Source: Oscillatoria sp. SIO1A7
GTDB lineage: Bacteria; Cyanobacteriota; Cyanobacteriia; Cyanobacteriales; Laspinemataceae
DNA: 59,998 bases
NCBI GenBank assembly: GCA_010672965.1
Contig: JAAHFN010000040.1
Location: forward strand, 1-59,998
Direction of reading: 5' to 3'
Shown here: one piece after another, positions 9,433-19,422 of the stretch
Numbering within the stretch: the stretch's first letter is position 1
How the letters are laid out: the number at the start of each line of letters is the position of its first letter
Program-made: the position numbers and the translations under genes
Notes under the pieces: generated by a model
The model's database searches: none
Told to the model about the DNA's origin: nothing
Seen by the model: the letters and a program-made list of their open reading frames with translations, nothing else

Positions 9433-11013
9433 ATGGCTGATTTTCCCTGGCTGACTTTCATCATCTTATTTCCGATCGCTGCAGCGCTGTTAATCCCATT
9501 CATACCGGATAAAGATGGCAAGACCGTGCGGTGGTATGCTCTAGTCATATCGCTAATTGATTTTATCGCCATCACCACCGCTGTATGTTATGGCTATGAC
9601 TTTAGCAATCCAAACTTGCAGTTGGTAGAAAGCTATGCCTGGGTGCCATCCTTAGACTTAAATTGGTCTGTGGGAGCCGATGGCCTCTCCATGCCGCTGA
9701 TTATGCTAACGGGATTCGTCACTACCCTGGCAACAATGGCGGCTTGGCCGGTGACATTCAAGCCGAAGCTTTTTTACTTCTTGATGCTGGCCATGTACGG
9801 CGGGCAAATCGCTGTATTTGCCGTACAGGATATGCTGCTCTTTTTCCTAGTCTGGGAACTGGAGTTGGTTCCTGTTTATCTAATCCTGGCCATCTGGGGC
9901 GGGAAGAAACGCCTCTATGCAGCGACCAAGTTTATCCTCTACACCGCTGGTGGTTCTCTGTTTATTCTGGTAGCCGCACTGGCAATGGCCTTTTACGGCG
10001 ATACCGTTACTTTTGACATGAGAGCGATCGCCGCCAAAGACTATCCCATCAATTTGGAAATGTTGCTCTACGGCGGATTCCTGATAGCTTACGCCGTAAA
10101 GCTACCAATCTTTCCCCTACATACTTGGCTGCCAGACGCTCACGGCGAAGCCACCGCACCGGCACACATGCTTCTGGCTGGCATTTTGCTCAAAATGGGC
10201 GGATATGCTCTACTGCGAATGAACGTGGGAATGCTCCCCGACGCCCACGCTCAATTTGCTCCAATATTGGTGATTCTGGGGGTAGTAAACATAATCTATG
10301 CCGCCCTCACCTCTTTTGCTCAACGCAATCTCAAGCGCAAGATTGCTTACTCCTCCATTTCCCACATGGGTTTCGTACTGATTGGCATGGCCTCTTTTAC
10401 CGACTTGGGGATAAGCGGTGCCATGTTACAAATGATTTCCCACGGTTTGATTGGAGCAAGCTTGTTCTTTATGGTGGGAGCGACCTACGACCGAACCCAT
10501 ACCCTGATGTTGGATGAAATGGGCGGCGTCGGCCAAAAAATGAAAAAGATCTTTGCCATGTGGACTACCTGTTCTATGGCTTCTCTCGCTCTGCCCGGGA
10601 TGAGCGGCTTTGTAGCAGAAGTTATGATCTTTATTGGCTTTGCCACCACCGATGTCTATAATCCGACTTTCAAAGTTTTGGTAGTATTCTTGGCAGCAGT
10701 AGGGGTAATCCTCACTCCTATCTATTTGCTTTCTATGCTGCGAGAAATACTCTACGGTCCAGAAAACAAGAAGTTGGTAGAACACGAAGTCTTAGTAGAT
10801 GCCGAGCCCCGAGAAGTATTTATTATTGGCTGTTTGTTGATTCCCATTATTGGCATTGGCTTGTATCCCAAAGCCGTTACCCAGATTTACGATGCCACTA
10901 CCCATCAGCTAACTGCAAGGATTCGGGATTCTGTACCGACTTTGGCAAGGGAGGCACCCGCTTCTCCAATAGCATTTCTGGAAGCTAAGCGATCGCCAGC
11001 GATCGGTCGCTAG
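9433..11013 (+). CDS. ndhD: NAD(P)H dehydrogenase subunit NdhD (NDH-1 subunit 4)
   Basis: Antiporter-like membrane subunit of NDH-1, 526 aa, with about 14 membrane segments. Family motifs are visible: [36 protein letters not shown], and [15 protein letters not shown]. It pairs with NdhF to form the distal membrane arm that sets the complex type (respiratory/cyclic flow versus CO2 uptake). The adjacency with ndhF and the rbcR-like gene suggests the respiratory and cyclic-flow NDH-1 form, but the paralogue number is inference. The last 30 residues are less conserved. Confidence 0.95.
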   Translation: MADFPWLTFIILFPIAAALLIPFIPDKDGKTVRWYALVISLIDFIAITTAVCYGYDFSNPNLQLVESYAWVPSLDLNWSVGADGLSMPLIMLTGFVTTLATMAAWPVTFKPKLFYFLMLAMYGGQIAVFAVQDMLLFFLVWELELVPVYLILAIWGGKKRLYAATKFILYTAGGSLFILVAALAMAFYGDTVTFDMRAIAAKDYPINLEMLLYGGFLIAYAVKLPIFPLHTWLPDAHGEATAPAHMLLAGILLKMGGYALLRMNVGMLPDAHAQFAPILVILGVVNIIYAALTSFAQRNLKRKIAYSSISHMGFVLIGMASFTDLGISGAMLQMISHGLIGASLFFMVGATYDRTHTLMLDEMGGVGQKMKKIFAMWTTCSMASLALPGMSGFVAEVMIFIGFATTDVYNPTFKVLVVFLAAVGVILTPIYLLSMLREILYGPENKKLVEHEVLVDAEPREVFIIGCLLIPIIGIGLYPKAVTQIYDATTHQLTARIRDSVPTLAREAPASPIAFLEAKRSPAIGR

Positions 11014-11222
11014 TATCGCATTAAGCAATTAGCTGTCAGCAGTCATGCGATCGGCACAAGCATTGCCGTTACTAGACGAGGCCGCCCCTTTAATTGCCCT
11101 AACCTTAATGTGTAGTGCTATATTGCGGCAAATTATTGCAGATGGGCGATCGCGATAATTTAACAAATAAATTACTTTCAGAGCAGGCAGTAATGCCTGC
11201 TTTTTTATTGCATAATTGTCTT

Positions 11223-11333
11223 ATATCAAGTCCGTTTAATAGCCCTATAAAGACTTTTCCCGTAGAACGAGCGGGACGCCCGTTCCAAAACAAGGGTGGG
11301 AGGGACTTTTCGGAAGCCCGTCCTACGAGGTGT
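11223..11333. repeat. Degenerate MITE-like element, family M1
   Basis: The left end ATATCAAGTCCGTTTAA is followed by CCCGTAGAACGAGCGGGACG and, at the right, GGAAGCCCGTCCTACGAG. The right terminal repeat is not recognisable. Confidence 0.6.
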
Positions 11334-11490
11334 ACTCTAAATCTAGGGGTGAATGGCATTCGCCCTCTTCGAGCCGGAGCATTTCAATTTCGGCAAGCCG
11401 CCGCCTGACGCCTATAGGCGTAAGCCCCGCCTCCCAGGCGGCTGGCGCGGCTACACAAACGAAGCCCTTAAGGGCTACCGATTGTGAAAT

Positions 11491-11632
11491 AGGACTCACG
11501 CATCTACGCTACGGGTAGGGGCGATTCTCGCATTGGGAGACGCTATGCGCTGTCGCGCAGGCTCCGCACAAGAGCGAACGCTCTTGGGATTGCCCCTACA
11601 AATATTAGATCTGGATGTTTTGCGTAAGTCCT
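11491..11632. repeat. MITE-like element, family M2
   Basis: Ends AGGACTCACGCA and TGCGTAAGTCCT. The internal sequence contains a secondary inverted repeat (AAGAGCGAACGCTCTT), making it longer than the other M2 copies. Confidence 0.75.
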
Positions 11633-11713
11633 GCAAAAGTGAAATGCTCCCCTGCCTCTTCCCATGTCCAATGCCCAATTCCGCTCTTCCGCTCTTCCCA
11701 ATGCCCAAGCGAT

Positions 11714-11744
<31 letters not shown>

Positions 11745-11898
11745 AGTCAGCAGTCAGCTAGAGCTAAAAGCAGAAGAGCGCAGCCTGCGCGGAGCGCATA
11801 AGCAGCAGAGCTGAGAGCCGATAGCTTTTTTGCCCAATGCGAACATGCCCAATGCGAACATGCCCAATGCGAACATGCCCAATGCCCAATTTAGCTAT

Positions 11899-14301
11899 AT
11901 GTCACAAGAAACTATAACCCTCGATGTGGGGGGAATGAAATGCGCCGGCTGCGTCAAAGCAGTTGAACGCCAACTAACCCAGCATCCAGAAGTCATGTCC
12001 GCTCGGGTTAATTTAGCAACGGAAGTCGCTGTTGTAGAATGCGGCACTGGTAAAGTGGACCCAGCCGAACTGATTAAAAAGTTAACCTCCTCTGGCTTCC
12101 CCACTGAACTCAGAAATGCCTCGGGAGAGGGGTCGAACGCTGGAGCGACCGAGCGGCAACAAGAAGAAATTCGACAGCAAATTGCCAATCTGGTTATTGC
12201 TGGGGTTTTGATTCTTCTATCTGGCTTGGGACATATTACCCAGAATATTTCCCAGGTAAGCTGGCTGGGAAATATCTGGTTTCATGCGGGTCTAGCCACG
12301 ATCGCTCTGATTGGACCGGGGCGATCGCTTTTAATAGATGGCTGGCGCGGCTGGTGGCGCTTGGCACCGAATATGAATACCCTAGTTGGTTTGGGGGCGA
12401 CCAGTGCTTACATCGCAAGCTGCATAGCACTGCTGTATCCCCAACTGGGTTGGGAATGCTTTTTTGACGAGCCGGTAATGATGTTGGGCTTTATCCTCCT
12501 GGGTCGCACCTTGGAAAGATTGGCCAGACGTCGCGCTGCTGCGTCCTTGCAAGCTTTGGTGTCTCTGAAACCGGCGACAGCTCGTTTGGTTGCCAAGCCC
12601 GAGGCGATCGCTGGAGTCGAAATAGAATCGATAGCTTCGGAAATTCCCGCCGATCGCGTCCGAGTCGGAGAATATTTGCAGGTTCTCCCCGGAGAAAAAA
12701 TCCCGGTAGATGGGGAAATAATAACGGGCAAAACAACAATAGACGAGTCGATGCTAACCGGAGAGGCCGCTCCAGTAACTAAAGAGCCAGGGGATGTCAT
12801 AACTGGAGGGACGCTGAATCAGTCGGGGGCGATCGTTATGCGAGCCACTCGCACTGGCGCGGATACGACCCTGGCTCGGATTGTTGCTCTAGTAGAAGAG
12901 GCTCAAACTCGCAAAGCGCCGGTACAGCATTTTGCCGATGCGGTGGCTGGGTATTTTACTTATGGGGTAATGGCGATCGCTACTTTAACTTTTCTTTTCT
13001 GGTACTTTGTTGGCACCAATGTCTGGCCGGAAGCCTTGGCCATTTCTCCTCATACAATTCATAGCCTATCCTCCATTTCTCCTCATACAATTCATAACCT
13101 ATCCTCCGACACTGTCTCTCCTCTACTTCTGAGCTTGAAACTGACAATATCAGTTTTAGTCATTGCTTGTCCTTGCGCATTGGGCTTGGCAACACCAACT
13201 GCGATTCTGGTCGGCACTGGCATTGGCGCAGAACGGGGGCTGCTGATTCGCGGCGGCGACGTTCTCGAAGCAATTCACTCTTTAGATACGGTAGTTTTTG
13301 ACAAAACTGGCACTCTGACCGCAGGCCATCCTACAGTCGTGGATTGCTTGCCGGTTTCTATTGATTTATCGGCTGTAACCGCTGAAAAAAAAGCCCAAGA
13401 TAAAACCCAAGATAAAACCCAAAGCCAAAAATCTCTGCTCCAACTGGCGGCGACGGTAGAAAGCGGAACCAATCATCCCCTCGCTACAGCAATTCTCGAA
13501 CAAGCAAAACAAGAGAATATTCCTTTATTAGAAGGGCGGGATTTTAAGACGGAACCGGGCAAAGGGGTTGCCGCTACAGTTAATGAGGAATTAGTGCTGG
13601 TCGGTACGGCTGAGTGGTTGCGCGAAAACGGAGTTTTTGTGGAAACAGCCCTTTTAACCGATATCAAAAATAAGATTGAAAATAAGACGATAGTTTATGT
13701 CGCTGCTGCGGGAGTTTTGCTTGGGGCGATCGCAATAGCCGACCGAGTAAGAGCCGATGCCAAAGCAACTCTAGATTCCCTGCGGGATATGGGGTTGCGG
13801 GTGATGCTGCTGACAGGAGACCGAGAAGAAGTAGCAAAGGCGATCGCTGTTTCTCTGGAACTGGAGCCGGCTAACGTTCTGGCTGGCGTAACCCCTGCTG
13901 GCAAAGCTGCTGCGATCGAACAGTTGCAAGCAAAAGGGCATCGAGTAGCGATGGTAGGAGACGGCATCAACGATGCACCGGCTCTAGCAAGAGCGGATGT
14001 TGGCATTAGCCTCCAAGGCAGTACCGATGTTGCAGTCGAAACTGCCGGTGTGGTTCTGATGCGAGAAGAACTTATGGATGTAGTTGCTTCTATTCGCCTA
14101 GGTAGCGCTACTTTTAATAAAATCCGCCAAAATTTGTTTTGGGCTTTTGCTTACAACACTCTCGGCATACCGGCCGCTGCTGGATTGCTATTTCCTCTCT
14201 GGGGTATAGTTCTCAGCCCTGCCACTGCTGGCGCTCTGATGGCTTGTAGCTCCGCGAGCGTAGTCACTAATTCTCTAATACTGCGCCAGCGATGGCAATA
14301 A
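11899..14301 (+). CDS. Heavy-metal (copper-type) P-type ATPase
   Basis: P1B-type ATPase of about 800 aa that would move Cu(I) or a related metal across the plasma or thylakoid membrane. Domains in order: N-terminal metal-binding domain with GMKCAGC; about eight membrane spans; actuator loop with TGEA; CPC in the sixth span (VIACPCALGLATPT); phosphorylation site DKTGTLT; HP motif (NHPLA); hinge GDGINDAP. I chose ATG 11899 (MSQETITL); the 23 upstream codons are translated intergenic repeats. Two odd inserts are visible: a duplicated 33-bp unit (13042-13107) in a loop just before the CPC helix, and a QDKT repeat in the nucleotide-binding domain. It resembles PacS/CtaA, but the assignment between them is open. 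Confidence 0.92.
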   Translation: MSQETITLDVGGMKCAGCVKAVERQLTQHPEVMSARVNLATEVAVVECGTGKVDPAELIKKLTSSGFPTELRNASGEGSNAGATERQQEEIRQQIANLVIAGVLILLSGLGHITQNISQVSWLGNIWFHAGLATIALIGPGRSLLIDGWRGWWRLAPNMNTLVGLGATSAYIASCIALLYPQLGWECFFDEPVMMLGFILLGRTLERLARRRAAASLQALVSLKPATARLVAKPEAIAGVEIESIASEIPADRVRVGEYLQVLPGEKIPVDGEIITGKTTIDESMLTGEAAPVTKEPGDVITGGTLNQSGAIVMRATRTGADTTLARIVALVEEAQTRKAPVQHFADAVAGYFTYGVMAIATLTFLFWYFVGTNVWPEALAISPHTIHSLSSISPHTIHNLSSDTVSPLLLSLKLTISVLVIACPCALGLATPTAILVGTGIGAERGLLIRGGDVLEAIHSLDTVVFDKTGTLTAGHPTVVDCLPVSIDLSAVTAEKKAQDKTQDKTQSQKSLLQLAATVESGTNHPLATAILEQAKQENIPLLEGRDFKTEPGKGVAATVNEELVLVGTAEWLRENGVFVETALLTDIKNKIENKTIVYVAAAGVLLGAIAIADRVRADAKATLDSLRDMGLRVMLLTGDREEVAKAIAVSLELEPANVLAGVTPAGKAAAIEQLQAKGHRVAMVGDGINDAPALARADVGISLQGSTDVAVETAGVVLMREELMDVVASIRLGSATFNKIRQNLFWAFAYNTLGIPAAAGLLFPLWGIVLSPATAGALMACSSASVVTNSLILRQRWQ

Positions 14302-15060
14302 AGCAGTCAGCTTTCAGCGGTCAGCTTTCAGCGGTCAGCTCTCAGCGGTCAGCTCTGAGCTTGAGCGTCAAATATGTGCGATCGGCTTGTAGGGGCAATC
14401 CCCCCGTGGCCCCCGTGGTTGCCCCGGTTGGTATGGGGCGCTCCCGGGGCGGGCACGGGGGCACCGCCCCTACAAGCCGATCGCCTGACGCACCGATCGG
14501 CGATCGCCTGACGCACCGACCGCTGACTGCCGATCGCTTAGGGACTTGCGCAGCAAATTTCGGTCAGCTCTCAGCGGTCAGCTCTCAGCGGTCAGCTCTG
14601 AGCTTGAGGTTGCCCCGGTTGGTATGGGGCGCTCCCGGGGCGGGCATGGGGGCACCGGGGGCACCGCCCCTACAAGCTGACCGCTGAGAGCTGACCGCTG
14701 AGACCAATTCTTTATGAACAGGACTTACGCATAGACTCTAGGCATAGCGGCAAATACGGGAGTATTGCCCCTAAAAATACTAGATATGGACAGTTTGCGT
14801 AAGTCCTGATGAAGCTGCACGCAATAACGACCTTTATTCGCCGTTCGGGCGCTCGCGCTTCGTTGCCCAGGGCTACCTGGGCAACGAAGCGCAACGACCA
14901 GGCTCAGGACTCAGCCCGAACGGATTTGTTGCATCTTGATACAGAAATAGTATGAGAGCCGATCGCGCTTCGCACTGACCGCTGAGAGCTGAGAGCCGAC
15001 CGCTGAGAGCCGACCGCTGAGAGCTGACCGCTGAGAGCTGAGAGCCGATCGCTTACTGCT
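14302..15060. other. Repeat-rich intergenic region
   Basis: No supported gene. It is filled with GCGGTCAGCTCTCAGC-type heptamer repeats (14303-14360, 14560-14600, 14680-14705, 14975-15055). Two copies of a GC-rich block (GTTGCCCCGGTTGGTATGGG, about 14422 and 14608) and one M2 element (14720-14807) are also present. Confidence 0.75.
14720..14807. repeat. MITE-like element, family M2
   Basis: Perfect terminal repeats AGGACTTACGCA and TGCGTAAGTCCT, 88 bp in total. The core carries TACGGGAGTATTGCCCCTA. Confidence 0.85.
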
Positions 15061-15402
15061 TCAGCTCGCAGCTATCTCCAAGAGTTGCCATTGACGAGTC
15101 TGAGCTATTTCCTCTCTAAGCAATTCAAACATTTGCCGACAGTGGTTATCCTTTTGCAATGGCAGTTCTTCGTTTTTCACCACAAAATTCATCCTCGCTC
15201 TCTCTTCATCAGATATGTCGAGCGCGACTTCCACATTGACTAATTTCGTGAATGGAACCTCTCCGGGTACTTCCCGCGCCATCATATAGTCGCCAGCATC
15301 ATAAGTTATTTCTAACCTGCAATCATTTAGCAAATCTATTAGTAACGGCCGGAGATTGTCAATATTAACGGCAATAACAAATAAGCCAGTGTAGCGAGCC
15401 AT
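15061..15402 (-). CDS. Conserved hypothetical protein
   Basis: Small soluble protein of 113 aa from ATG 15402 (MARYTGLFVIAVNIDNLRPL). An upstream ATG at 15441 would add 13 residues. The N-terminal half looks like alternating beta/alpha (LFVIAV, LEITYDAGDYMMAREVPGEV), and the C-terminal half is helical and acidic. No catalytic motif is visible and I do not recognise the family. It lies between two repeat tracts with no functional partner nearby. Confidence 0.6.
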   Translation of the reverse strand: MARYTGLFVIAVNIDNLRPLLIDLLNDCRLEITYDAGDYMMAREVPGEVPFTKLVNVEVALDISDEERARMNFVVKNEELPLQKDNHCRQMFELLREEIAQTRQWQLLEIAAS

Positions 15403-16348
15403 AAAAAACCCCGGAGATAAAAAGCAACTACCAGCTATCATACCGAACCGGGCATCGGTGGGGAGAGTTCTTAGTTTTGAGTTCTTAGTTTTGAGTTTTA
15501 AGTTTTGAGTTTTGAGTTGTTATTTAACGATTGATTGTTGGCAATATGTTTGGCTATTTTTCACTCAGGATTAAAAGTTATGTGGCGAGAGATTTAAGCT
15601 TTCAGTTTTATAGTCATTTCAAATAAAGATGAGACACTACCATCTATCTAAAACGTCGGAAAATGTAGGGGAGATTCGCGAATCGCCCCTACATAAATGT
15701 CTCACTGTTATTTAAATCAACTATAAATATTACGAGACTTACGAGAGAATGCGGGGTGTGGGGTGTGGCGGTGGGGTGTGGGGCCAAATAAGAAAATTAC
15801 TGCTATTTTCGCGATCGCTCAGCCCAAACAATAACCAGTCCGGCAACGACAAGAGCGATCGCCCGAACGGCGGTCAGTCCGGCTGTATGACTCGTATGAC
15901 TCTCAACCTAAGAACTCTCAAGCTAAGAACTCAAAACTCAAAACTTAAAAAAGTTCCCCGCGACGCCGTCTTACCTCAGCTTTTGACCTGGATTTATCCA
16001 GGTGGGTACCTTGGCCCGAGCGTAAAATTTTCGAGTACAAGCTCGATTTACTGCTACTAGAGCAACTTGGTTCCCTTATACGAAAAGGCACAGATCTAAA
16101 AACATTATTGGCAGTCACCAACGTCGCAGTAGAACTCCTCTATATTCTAATCAGTTTTTTCTAGACTGCAAGGGGGGATCTGGCAAAGATTGGCGAATCG
16201 GGACTGGAATATAGCAGTCAGCAGTCAGCTATCAGCTATCAGCTATCATTACAAAAATTGCTCTTTGCGTAGGGGCGTTTCGCGAAACGCCCCTACACCC
16301 TACACCCTACACCCTACACCCTACACCCTACACCCTACACCCTACACC
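15403..16348. other. Intergenic repeat region
   Basis: About 950 bp. It holds AGTTTTGAGTTTT repeats (15470-15520), a hairpin around AATGTAGGGGAGATTCGCGA (about 15663-15690), a GGGGTGTGGGG tract (15755-15785), CAGTCAGCTATCAGC repeats (16200-16240) and a tandem CTACACC heptamer array (16292-16359). No supported gene. Confidence 0.7.
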
Positions 16349-16359
16349 CTACACCCTAG
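16292..16359. repeat. Tandem heptamer array CTACACC
   Basis: About nine direct copies of a 7-bp unit CCTACAC abut the 3' end of purK. The same motif in the other orientation (GTAGGGT) occurs at about 18100, 43712 and 58205. Confidence 0.85.
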
Positions 16360-17512
16360 TGCTATACCAGATAGACTCAAGGATAGCGGCAATTTCGTGC
16401 GCTATTGGCAATTCAGACTTATCCAGCAAAACCGTGACATGGCCCAACTTGCGCCCGGGGCGAGATTCTGTTTTTCCGTACCAATGTACCCGAGCCCCGG
16501 GAAACCCAGCCAGTTCTTCTCGTTTAGCTCCATAGTCCAGAAGCGATCGCTCCGTACCCAAGAGATTCACCATCACCGCACCGGCACTCCGCAAGGCCGT
16601 GCTACCCAAGGGCCGATCGCAAACCGCTCGCAGGAGTTGCTCGAATTGGGAGGTTTCCGAGGCATCGAGACTAAAATGTCCCGAATTGTGAGTTCGAGGC
16701 GCTATTTCATTTACCAAAATCTTGGCATCCGGGGTCAAAAATAGTTCTATGCCAAAAACCCCTACAGCTTGCAAGCTATTTAATATAGTGCGGGCAATCT
16801 CTTCGCACTCAGCGATCGCCCCCGGTTCCAGAGCAGCCGGAACAATGACTCGCCGACAGACTTGGTCTTCCTGCTGGGTTTCGACAATTGGGTAAATCGC
16901 GATCTCTCCGCTTCTGTCCCGAGCGGCGATCGCTGCCAATTCTCGCTCGAAGGGAACAAACTCTTCGAGCAACACCGGATCTCGTCCCCACTTTTCCCAA
17001 GTTGCTTCCAACTCCGATAAGTCCTTAACAATCGTCGTCCCCCGACCGTCGTAGCCATGCCGCCTCGCCTTCATCACTAAGGGCCATTTCATCGAAAAGT
17101 TTGGGTTCTCAATTTTTGCTCTTAGATTTTCCCCCAAATCTTCTAGGGCAACAAACTCCGGGACGGGTATGCCTAAATCTCTGAGATAGCAGCGCTGGTG
17201 GTATTTGTCTAATAAAGGTTCCAAAACTGACAGACTCGGAACAAACTGAACCCCGCGATCGGCCAGAGCTGACAAAGCCTCTATATCGATAAACTCATTT
17301 TCAAAAGTAATCGCATCGCAGCGCGAGGCTAAGCGAGCTGTTGCTTCGGCATCCGTTATCGAAGCGAGGATAGTTTCCGAAGCTAGAGAGGTAGCTGGAT
17401 CTGTATTATTTGGAGTCTGAACTGCCAGAGTTATGGCCAAAGTTTTAGCCGCACCGGCCATCATCCAAGCAAGCTGTCCCCCACCAATAACTCCTACGCG
17501 ATTTATCTGCAT
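16349..17512 (-). CDS. purK: 5-(carboxyamino)imidazole ribonucleotide synthase
   Basis: ATP-grasp enzyme of purine synthesis, 387 aa. It carboxylates AIR to N5-CAIR with ATP and bicarbonate. The N-terminus has the preATP-grasp motif GVIGGGQLAWM. The ATP-grasp core follows (VMKARRHGYDGRGT, LLEEFVPFERELA, EIAPRTHNSGHFS). Length and start fit the family. The coding end overlaps the edge of the CTACACC array, so the last residues (IWYSTRV) may have been changed by the repeat. Confidence 0.95.
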   Translation of the reverse strand: MQINRVGVIGGGQLAWMMAGAAKTLAITLAVQTPNNTDPATSLASETILASITDAEATARLASRCDAITFENEFIDIEALSALADRGVQFVPSLSVLEPLLDKYHQRCYLRDLGIPVPEFVALEDLGENLRAKIENPNFSMKWPLVMKARRHGYDGRGTTIVKDLSELEATWEKWGRDPVLLEEFVPFERELAAIAARDRSGEIAIYPIVETQQEDQVCRRVIVPAALEPGAIAECEEIARTILNSLQAVGVFGIELFLTPDAKILVNEIAPRTHNSGHFSLDASETSQFEQLLRAVCDRPLGSTALRSAGAVMVNLLGTERSLLDYGAKREELAGFPGARVHWYGKTESRPGRKLGHVTVLLDKSELPIAHEIAAILESIWYSTRV

Positions 17513-17524
17513 TAGCTATATCTG

Positions 17525-17557
17525 AGAAACCCGGTTTCTTGAAGAAACCGGGTTTCT
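17525..17557. repeat. Hairpin of the AGAAACCCGGTTT family
   Basis: AGAAACCCGGTTTCTT, GA, then AGAAACCGGGTTTCT: a near-perfect stem between psaK and purK. It could end the psaK transcript, although it belongs to a dispersed repeat family. Confidence 0.7.
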
Positions 17558-17679
17558 GGCTCCCAGTCGTATCTTACTTATCCTAATACGCGGATCGCTT
17601 TCCGCGTTCTAAAATAATAGCGATCGCTATTATCGTAAGTCTTGTATGGGATAGACTAATTTATCAAATTGGTGCAGCT

Positions 17680-17958
17680 CTAGAGCAAGCCGGCATTAGC
17701 TAGTCCTAGAATCATGCCTGCCCCTAAAAGATGGCCCAAGCTAGTAGTAGCGAGCAATTCAGGAATGCCAAAATTTTCCCAGATACCGGGCAAAGTCACG
17801 GGTAGAGTTGGACCCGCACCAGGATTTTTGATTGCCCATTTGCCGATCGCAATAACGAAAAGATTGCAAGTAATCATAATTATCGCGACAGATATGGACC
17901 ACTCTGGCGTGGTAACCCCATTTGAATTAGCAACTGCCAATAAAGTTTCCTGTAGCAA
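17680..17958 (-). CDS. psaK: Photosystem I reaction centre subunit PsaK
   Basis: Small two-span thylakoid protein at the periphery of photosystem I, where it binds chlorophyll and links PSI to antenna. The typical C-terminal helix ELLATTSLGHLLGAGMILGL and the N-terminal helix after TPEWS are present. The longest frame would start at 18042, but its first 28 residues are unlike PsaK. I prefer the TTG at 17958, which has AGGAGA six nt upstream and gives 92 aa, the family length. No ATG is available at that site. Confidence 0.88.
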   Translation of the reverse strand: MLQETLLAVANSNGVTTPEWSISVAIIMITCNLFVIAIGKWAIKNPGAGPTLPVTLPGIWENFGIPELLATTSLGHLLGAGMILGLANAGLL

Positions 17959-18056
17959 TTTTCTATCTCCTATTTGATTTGCTCTTAACCGAGACCCCAA
18001 AATTATAAAAATTTCTTTGCAGAAAAGAGCGATTTGTAGCAAAGATTAACATTTAA

Positions 18057-18420
18057 AGAATTGGGCATTGGGCATTGGGAATCGGGCATTGGGCTCGCGA
18101 ATTAGGGTGTAGGGTGTGGGGTGCTCTTGTGTGGGGAAGACTTGGGAGAAGGAGAAGACTTGGGAGAAATTATTAATTCCCTACACCCCACACAAGCGGG
18201 TGTAGGGTGCTCTTGTGTAGGGAAACTTCATGCAATTTAATTTTTTTACCGTACTCTGAGAGGGCTTAAATCCTTACTGTTAGAGGCTTTCGGTACGATC
18301 GCGCCGGCACGATCCCCGTCAGTCGTCAATGTGGTGAAAAGACCGCAGAGAAGGGCACCCTACCCCACACCCCACACCCCCCACACCTCACACCCTTCTT
18401 TGGGCATTGGGCATCGGCAG
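18057..18420. other. Intergenic short-repeat region
   Basis: Upstream of psaK. It contains GGGCATTGGG units, GGGTGTGGGG tracts (18100-18130, 18362-18400) and a repeated AGACTTGGGAGAAGGAGA unit. I see no gene. Confidence 0.65.
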
Positions 18421-18567
18421 ATATAGGGCCTCGAATAGTCGAAAGCACTGCTCGTTCGGCGTCTTATCAGCAACTATCCTTATCCGATTTGAGTAGGTAC
18501 GGTTAGGTTTGATAAGGTTATTAGGAGCGGTTAGTATTATGACTAATTTAGTATTTTTAGATAGATA

Positions 18568-19224
18568 ATGCGAGTAAAAATTTGCGGTATTACTATACCG
18601 GAGCAAGGAGTAGCGATCGCTCGCGAAGGTGCAACTGCTCTAGGTTTTATCTGCGTGCCCGCATCCCCGCGCTACGTCACCAAAGAGCAAATTAGGACAA
18701 TTATTCAAACAGTCATCCAAGCAATACCCTCTGGAATCGATCGAATTGGCGTCTTTGCCAATACCACCGTAGAAAATATTTGTCAAACATTTGCCGAAAC
18801 TGGTTTAAGCGGGGTTCAACTGCATGGGGATGAATCTCCCGAATTTTGCCTAGAGTTACGCTCCTGTTTGCCCCCTGAAGCAGAAATCATCAAAGCTCTC
18901 CGAGTTAAGAATGCCTCCACTTTGTCTGACTGGGAAGCTTATAAAGATGTCGTAGATACTTTGCTGCTGGATGCTTACCATCCCGAGCGGCTAGGGGGAA
19001 CTGGTCAACAGTTGGATTCGGCAATGTTGCGAGATTTTCAGCCGAGTATTCCTTGGTTGCTGGCCGGAGGTCTGAATCCAGATAATGTTTTAGATGCCAT
19101 AGAGCGATCGCTCTGCCCGGGAATTGACCTGTCTAGTGGAGTAGAGCGATCGCCCGGGGACAAAGACTTAGCCAAAGTTGCCCGATTATTTGCAAAGTTA
19201 AGAGCGATCGGGGGAAGGGTGTAG
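18568..19224 (+). CDS. trpF: Phosphoribosylanthranilate isomerase
   Basis: TIM-barrel enzyme of tryptophan synthesis, 218 aa. It isomerises N-phosphoribosyl-anthranilate to CdRP. The catalytic Cys is in KICGIT at the N-terminus. The paired Asp is in [15 protein letters not shown], and the phosphate-binding end is [14 protein letters not shown] and DLSSGVE. The ATG at 18568 fits the family start MRVKICGIT. It is monocistronic here, as is common for cyanobacterial trp genes. Confidence 0.95.
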   Translation: MRVKICGITIPEQGVAIAREGATALGFICVPASPRYVTKEQIRTIIQTVIQAIPSGIDRIGVFANTTVENICQTFAETGLSGVQLHGDESPEFCLELRSCLPPEAEIIKALRVKNASTLSDWEAYKDVVDTLLLDAYHPERLGGTGQQLDSAMLRDFQPSIPWLLAGGLNPDNVLDAIERSLCPGIDLSSGVERSPGDKDLAKVARLFAKLRAIGGRV

Positions 19225-19422
19225 GGAAAAGTGGTTCATCCGAACTTGCTATGTAAAACTATGTAAAACTAGAAAAATGCCTTGTAGCCATTCAACCGCC
19301 GCGATACGAATTATTCAGCAAGCCCTATCTGGTACAATCTCTAATTACACTATCTTGTCTGTTAAGAGACGTAATGTTCAACGAATATGACCCTCTGCGG
19401 GTTGGCTACAGTCGGTTTGCTA

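Noticed and set aside
11830-11898. Upstream start of the metal ATPase giving an MPNAN repeat
   Set aside because: The 23 extra codons are the ATGCCCAATGCGAAC intergenic repeat; homologues begin near MSQETITL.
14292-14687. 131-aa frame after the metal ATPase
   Set aside because: It is entirely made of CAGTCAGC-type repeats and the GC-rich repeat block.
16190-16744. 184-aa plus-strand frame
   Set aside because: It is mostly antisense to purK and starts in heptamer repeats.
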